From Astatotilapia calliptera (taxonomy: Eukaryota > Chordata > Actinopteri > Cichliformes > Cichlidae): a DNA stretch of 64,000 nucleotides. The stretch's first letter is position 1, and each line of letters starts with the position of its first letter. The DNA is taken from NCBI RefSeq assembly GCF_900246225.1, contig NC_039306.1, forward strand, positions 25,663,877-25,727,876. The letters run 5' to 3'. Made by a program: the position numbers and the translations under genes. The notes beneath the pieces are model-generated. The model was not told where the DNA came from and ran no database searches. It saw nothing but the letters and a program-made list of their open reading frames with translations. Positions 58,632 through 64,000 of this stretch are shown piece after piece.

Positions 58632-61332
58632 GTGAGTTAATCCAGAGTGCTTGGAGTATCTACAGTATGTTCTTTTAGTTCAAGTGTTTCAACCTGAAGA
58701 TTTTTTGGGGGGGCAGTTTACAACAAAGTCACAGAACTCTTGTTTATGTAAGGTTTTTATAGAGGCTGATTTTTCTAAGAAAATGACAGTTTAAATTTGT
58801 GTTGTGCTGCTGTGGAGGCAGGGGACCATGTTGATTAAAGCTCTCCAAACAGTGAAGAGGAACCATTTGGCCTTACCGTTTCAAGATGTTGTAACAAATG
58901 TTTGCAGATTTACTACTGATTTACTGGGTTAAAGTGTAGCTGTTTTATTTCTGCTCTTTAGACAAATAATAGCCATGTAATGCAGAATATTTTGCCTACA
59001 TCTGCTACTGTTTTTTGCCAACTTTTCCCACCGTTTGCTGCGTTTAGTAATTGTAGTTATTCCCTGTTTTTAATGTATGACATTCTTCCCTGGTCAGTGC
59101 CTTCGATTTGTGCAGGACTAGCAAAAGCAGCGAGTAACAGGATGACCTGCAGTGCTGTAATTCCCAGCAGGATGACAGTGTAGCCTTTCCCAGTGAAGCC
59201 GATATCGTTGTTCACTTCTGCTGTGGATGGCTTAAGTGCATGGCCCACATTTTCTCAAAGATATGACTATAATTTAAAAGGAATGATATGGTGTTGCTGG
59301 TAATTGGTAACTTACATTTTGCTGCTTTGAACCGATGTTTGAAATATGTAATTTTTCTCCCACCTTTTTAGTTTTTGGAATGATCTTTCTCTGCTATCTT
59401 CACTTGTCACTCAGTCTGCAAGAGGTTGTGTTTGGATTTCAAGGAGAGGAGACATTGATCCAATTTGATATGACTCTAATTCCCCTAGCCAAGAACTCCA
59501 TTGTTTCTTTGAGTCTCTTGCTGGCAGACTCACAAAAAACTGGGCTCTGAACTAAATCCAATCATGTATGGTGTCTGGCAGATGGCACAAGAAAACATCA
59601 CAGAAAAGATTGTTAGTTCCCTAAAACAATCGCATATATACTGAAAAGGTTTATCTGATGGAAGCTTCCTTATGGAGGTTATGTTTGTCAGATAGGAAGT
59701 GGTATAGGAATACTCCTTGTTTCCACTTTTCTTGTTTCTTTGCTTTAGAGTGGTATTTTTTTATTGTAGTGGTTCCGTTCTCTTAGGCAACAAGTGACAG
59801 GTTAAACTAATAAGCTTGGACCCATCAAGTTCTTTTTATATCATATCAAAAGCAAAAGTAGAGGCCAATTTAAAGCTCTGTAGCACATCCCGAGAAAGGT
59901 GAACATAATAGTCTTGGCCTTTCATTCACTGAGCAGCAATAACCTTTATGGCCAAAGTAATGAACTGGTTGAGTCTATCTCTTTAATGTGTCTTTGTATT
60001 CAGTGGGGCCTCTGCTTTAATCAAAACCTATTTACCCCGAGTCACTCATCCTCTTATCTCCCTGTGCAACCCCTTTTCTTTCCTTTTTCCTTTCTGTGTC
60101 CCCTTCTGGCTTCTTTTGTGTGGCCGCAACCTTGTCAAAAATACGTACGCGGCACCACTGGCACTCTTGACAGTGACAGCGTTGTGAAAACTGTTTCCAT
60201 GGAAACACAGCACTAGTGGAATGTGAAAAACCTTTTTTTTTCTTTTTTCTTTTTTCCATTCGTCCTTCAGTTTTTCCCGTCTGTCTTCATCCCCTCTTCA
60301 GCAGCATTTCCCTCTGAGGACCCTGTAAAAGGAAATAAAATAAAATTTCCTCCTGGGACAAAGACTCCCAATATGTCCGTTCTTGTTCAGTTGCCAAACC
60401 CCACCCGAAATCCCAGTAAAGACGCAAAAATGGATTTTTGTTCTTTCATCTTCTCCATCTTCTGTTTTATGTGGATTTTATTTCCACAGCGGATAGTGGG
60501 GGAGGATCTGTGTACAGATCAGCTTGCTCTTCTCATGTTCAAAATTTCATACTGTCCCACCTGCCTCCGTGTCTGCACCACTCATACGCGCAACCTTTTG
60601 CACATTCTTTGAGTGCTTTGTAGGGCGTTGGCAGACGTCGACTGACACAAAAAGCATACTTACACCCCGAGTAAGTGTTAATCTTCTGCCTGTGAACAGC
60701 ATTTATATGGAAATTCACAAACCCTCTACACAGTACACTTGATCAACACACTGTGCACGTACACAGGTATGCCCACATAGGTTGCCATCCCCACCGCTTC
60801 TCTTCCAGCAGTGTCTTCCCTCGATGGGGAGGGGAAAGTGGAATGAGCCAGTGGAGTGGAGCACAAAGTTTCTGGCAGCAGCGCAAAGTTTCACAGCAGG
60901 TCACAGCTGGCTGGCTGTCTGCAAGGGAGGGAGTTACATCACACAGAGAGACAACCAGCCTGATCTGCCACTTCAGATCTGTTAGCCAGAGAAAGCAAAG
61001 GAGGGAAGGAGAGACGGACAGAGAGAGGGAGAGTGTGAGGGCTTTGAAGTACAACAGTGTATGATTCAGGCTGACGAAACCAGGGCTGGACAGACTGAAA
61101 GATGTTGGCCTTGTGGATGTATGACAGTCACCGCCGTGTCTGTGTTACAAGTAATTAAAAGGATGAACAAGAGTTTCCTTCCTGTGTAATTGTGTTTTTC
61201 TGTTTGGGGTGCCTAAAAACTCATTGTTTCCAGGAACTATTAGTATTAATCTTTAACTCAATCACTATGAGACACACCTTAGCATGTGACTTCCTTTTCT
61301 CTTGTCTTCTCTTATATCTCCCTCACTTTCAG
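58632..61332 (+). other. plxna1: intron 11 (2,701 bp)
   Basis: GT-AG intron in phase 2. An antisense 63-codon frame at 59,057-59,248 has a hydrophobic segment but no family match. C/T-rich tracts occur at 60,040-60,120 and 60,220-60,310, and an A/G-rich tract at 60,985-61,040. No repeat family was recognised. Confidence 0.85.
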
Positions 61333-61500
61333 GCGGAGCGCCAAGGAGATAGTATGTGTAACCCCAGCAGGCCAGGCCACGGGCCAGACACCTGTCATGG
61401 TGGACATAAATGCTGCTGAGCTGAGAAACCCAGAGGTCAAGTTCAGCTACACAGAAGATCCTACTATCCTGAAGATCGAGCCTGACTGGAGTATCGCCAG
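61333..61500 (+). CDS. plxna1: plexin A1 exon, window exon 12: end of IPT4, start of IPT5
   Basis: Completes Arg499 and codes for residues 500-554 plus two bases of the next codon. RSAKEIVCVTPAGQ closes IPT4, and YTEDPTILKIEPDWSIA starts IPT5. The pattern EDPTIxxIEPxWSI is shared by all class A plexins. The acceptor is CTCACTTTCAG and the donor is AG|GTAAGG at 61501. The next exon should begin with a base completing a serine or arginine codon, followed by a GGT-type TIG motif. Nothing matching was found in the 2.5 kb to the right edge, so the gene continues beyond the window. Confidence 0.93.
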
Positions 61501-64000
61501 GTAAGGAACCAATCAGAGCTTTTCCCTGTGCTGCTTCCAGGACAACATAGTTGAACATTTTGGATTCATGTTTGTCTTTTTGTTTTTGTTTTTCTGTGTT
61601 GTATAGAAGAGCAAAGACAATGCAGTCTTATATTTGAGTTATCAATTAATTCTCATTGTTTACATAGTGTCTTCCAACCCTGAAGGTGATAAACACTGAA
61701 TATTTTAGAGCACTTGTTAGAAAATGGAGGTGTATTGTCATGAGTTACTGTATTTTTAATGTTTTGCTCACTCGTTCATATGGCGAACTATCAAACATTC
61801 ACTGTATAATGCATCAGCATATCATGTGATGATTTCCTTATCTATAATTTATATCAATACAGTGTTTTATCTGCAATTCTGCTTGATGAACCTAGAGCTA
61901 CAGAACAAAACAAATACAAACGCATGAATACATTATTAATCACCGGTGATGACTAGAGCAAATTATTGGCTTTTTTTCAACTACTCTGAAATGTGAACTT
62001 TGTGGAGAGCGTATTCCCTCACCGTTGTCACACTTGTTTGACTTTTCTAAACATATTATTTATTCAGTTTATCTTTATGTTTCTAAAGCAAATCTTTGAG
62101 AGCAGGAACAGCAGTCAAGGAGACTCCTGATGCAGTGCTGCTAGTTGATGAGCTGCAGCAGAGATGTATCTGTAAATATTACTTGACTTACTGAAATGAG
62201 TCTACATAGCCACAGGAAGATTTCCTCTTCAAACACAAGCTGTGTTGTGGAGAGAGAGGGGGGAAAAAAGCGTCCACATGCTAATGGGCTTACTAGCATG
62301 ACCTAGAAACTCCCGTACTTCTCAGCTGAGAAATGAAGCCAGCAAACACACCAAAACACACTCACACTGTTGACTCTCTCATTTACTTCAAACGTACTGT
62401 AGTGGTTCCAATTATTTTGTCACATGTGTAAGTTTTGGTAGGTGTTTTCCTGCTGCTTTAATTAAAATGACTAAATAAAAGTTCATTTACAGCTCTGAAA
62501 ACATGTTCAAAAGTAAATCCTGAATGAAAAACCAATAAACATTGCATCTCATAATCTAAACACAGTTGCTCCAAGATGCTCAGCAAGTTAAATAATGTTC
62601 GCCTTTCGTTCAGATTTGTCAGTATTAAGTTGTTTTTCAAAAGTAACTGTACTTTGTGCAGACAGTTCACATAAAAAGCTTTTCAGGATAAGGCATAGTA
62701 AATTATCTTATATCTCAGATATTTATTTTGAAGTATCAGCTCTTACTCCACTTCTTACTTCTAAATCTTTCATCATGTGAAACAGGTGTGAGTGGAAAAG
62801 GAGTCTAATTTGGAGTGGAATGAATGAAAGGTTGAGGATAGGAGAAGGCACTGTCGTCAGCCTTGGGGCTAAATAACCTTAACAATCGGCTTGTGTTTGG
62901 TGTTTCAGTCAATGCTCCCAGAGTAGCAATCGCATGCTTCTCTGGGCCATTTGTGTTTTTCATTTTTTTATTTTTTTATTTATCAAGCTATGCTGTCACT
63001 GTGTCCCCTTTGGTGACCCTCTTCCTGGAGCTCTTGCAAAGAGTGCTCATTCTCACAAATTTGACTACAGAGTTTTTTGTTCTCACTCTTTCAGGAGGAG
63101 TTTCTTGGATTAACCGCACACATACATGGCTTTGTAGCAGTTGCAGGACACTACAGGATGTTTACACAGAGTAGGACAGTGTACACAGTACATCATGTAG
63201 TTTGCACTATATCTATGGAAATGATGATCCTCATAGAAATAGTCTTACCGCAGACGGACTTTTTTGCGTTGCCTTATACCTCGACAACAGAATTTTCTGT
63301 TCTTCCATCAACACGTGAAACTAACTGTAAAACATAAAAATAACTTTGCCCACTTTTTACAGCAGACACTGTTCAGCCTCATTTAGTACCTTTAAGTCTC
63401 TGAAAAGCGGTAAACTTTCTCGCCTCAGGCAGTTTTCTCGTCCTCCTAGCTCCTCAAGCCCCATCACCCTCTGAGGGATAGTGTTACTTCAGGCCCTGAG
63501 ACTGCCCTCACCTCCATACCTGCACTTGCTTCCTGTTCAACAGTTTCACTTAAACAGTGCTGTGGCACTTCTTTTTTTTGAGTCCTAGCCTTTTGCAAAA
63601 TGTGTGAAATATGATTGAGTATATGATTTGTATTTTTATGCGTGTGTCTTTGTGTACACACAATAGCTGTGTTTTGCTTCTCTACTCCAGCTTTCTATGC
63701 TAGTTGTATACTAACTTATTTAGCTCCTGTCAGAACACCTCACATCAGATAAAGTTCAGCATCGCAGGCCAGCAGAGGCTGACGAGAAGGCATTGTAGGG
63801 GAATAGGCCCCACACCCGTATTAGCTATGTCTCTACTATTCAGCGTCACATAGATCTGAATAGGTCACAGGTGTAAAGGTTACAGAAAATGTCAGATCAC
63901 TGACACTGTTGCTTTGCCATGTATATCTCATACCGCTTTGCAGTTTCGGTACACTCTGATAACGTCCCCTGGGTCTCAGGCTGGTATTGGGAGGCCAGAA
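61501..64000 (+). other. plxna1: intron 12, 5' part (at least 2,500 bp)
   Basis: Begins with donor GTAAGG. No acceptor followed by the expected IPT5 continuation (a GGT-x-L-T-V-type TIG motif) occurs before the right edge. The sequence is AT-rich, without long microsatellites or recognised mobile elements. Confidence 0.82.

Noticed and set aside
60223..60612. 129-codon open frame in intron 11
   Set aside because: Begins in a T-run giving poly-Phe and shows no recognisable domain; the plexin frame is elsewhere.
62898..62940. TTTCAG acceptor-like site at about 62,903-62,908
   Set aside because: The downstream sequence in the required phase does not resemble any plexin segment.
63954..64000. 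CTCAG followed by open sequence at the right edge as the next plexin exon
   Set aside because: After the acceptor-like CAG the codons do not give the IPT5 continuation (no GGT-x-L-T motif) in the required phase.

Overview
The window looks like nuclear DNA of a teleost fish. Three things suggest this: a vertebrate-type split gene with GT-AG introns; very long (CA)n/(TG)n arrays; and degraded repeats of families I know from bony fish (Tc1-like transposons, a DIRS1-like reverse transcriptase, an L2-type LINE tail, a TTAA-flanked MITE). It contains the middle of one gene on the + strand, a class A plexin (semaphorin receptor) that reads most like plexin A1 (plxna1). I cannot decide between the two teleost copies (a or b). 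No other gene is supported on either strand.

Layout: 1-8514 is intron or upstream sequence, with a transposase fragment at the left edge. Twelve coding exons follow: 8515-8615, 10477-10600, 11781-11934, 12986-13085, 19812-19926, 34366-34566, 46131-46227, 48808-48998, 55331-55482, 58246-58369, 58495-58631 and 61333-61500. Their phases agree across all eleven junctions and give 554 complete codons (1,664 nt, about 2.6% of the window) without a stop. The exons carry, in order, PSI1, IPT1, PSI2, IPT2, PSI3, IPT3, IPT4 and the start of IPT5, which is the stalk of the plexin ectodomain. The sema domain lies to the left of the window. The rest of IPT5, IPT6, the membrane segment and the cytoplasmic GAP domain lie to the right. 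Residue numbers used here count from the first complete codon of the first exon in the window.

The introns range from 125 bp to 14.4 kb and hold nearly all the sequence. Intron 4 carries a 299-bp MITE and, 3' of it, a frameshifted DIRS1-like RT fossil. Its repeat-poor middle (about 15.0-17.5 kb) is a candidate regulatory block. Intron 5 carries a truncated Tc1-like element, a (TCTCC)15 tract and a 150-bp CT/CA array. Intron 7 carries two halves of one L2-like repeat in opposite orientation, with a near-perfect 56-bp palindrome between them. Intron 9 has an exact DR1 nuclear-receptor motif.

I found no undescribed protein system. The observations most worth checking are the intron 7 palindrome, the possible inversion that splits the L2-like repeat, and a perfect hairpin 31 bp downstream of a weak 5' splice site. 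Family names come from memory of consensus sequences and protein families; no search was run.
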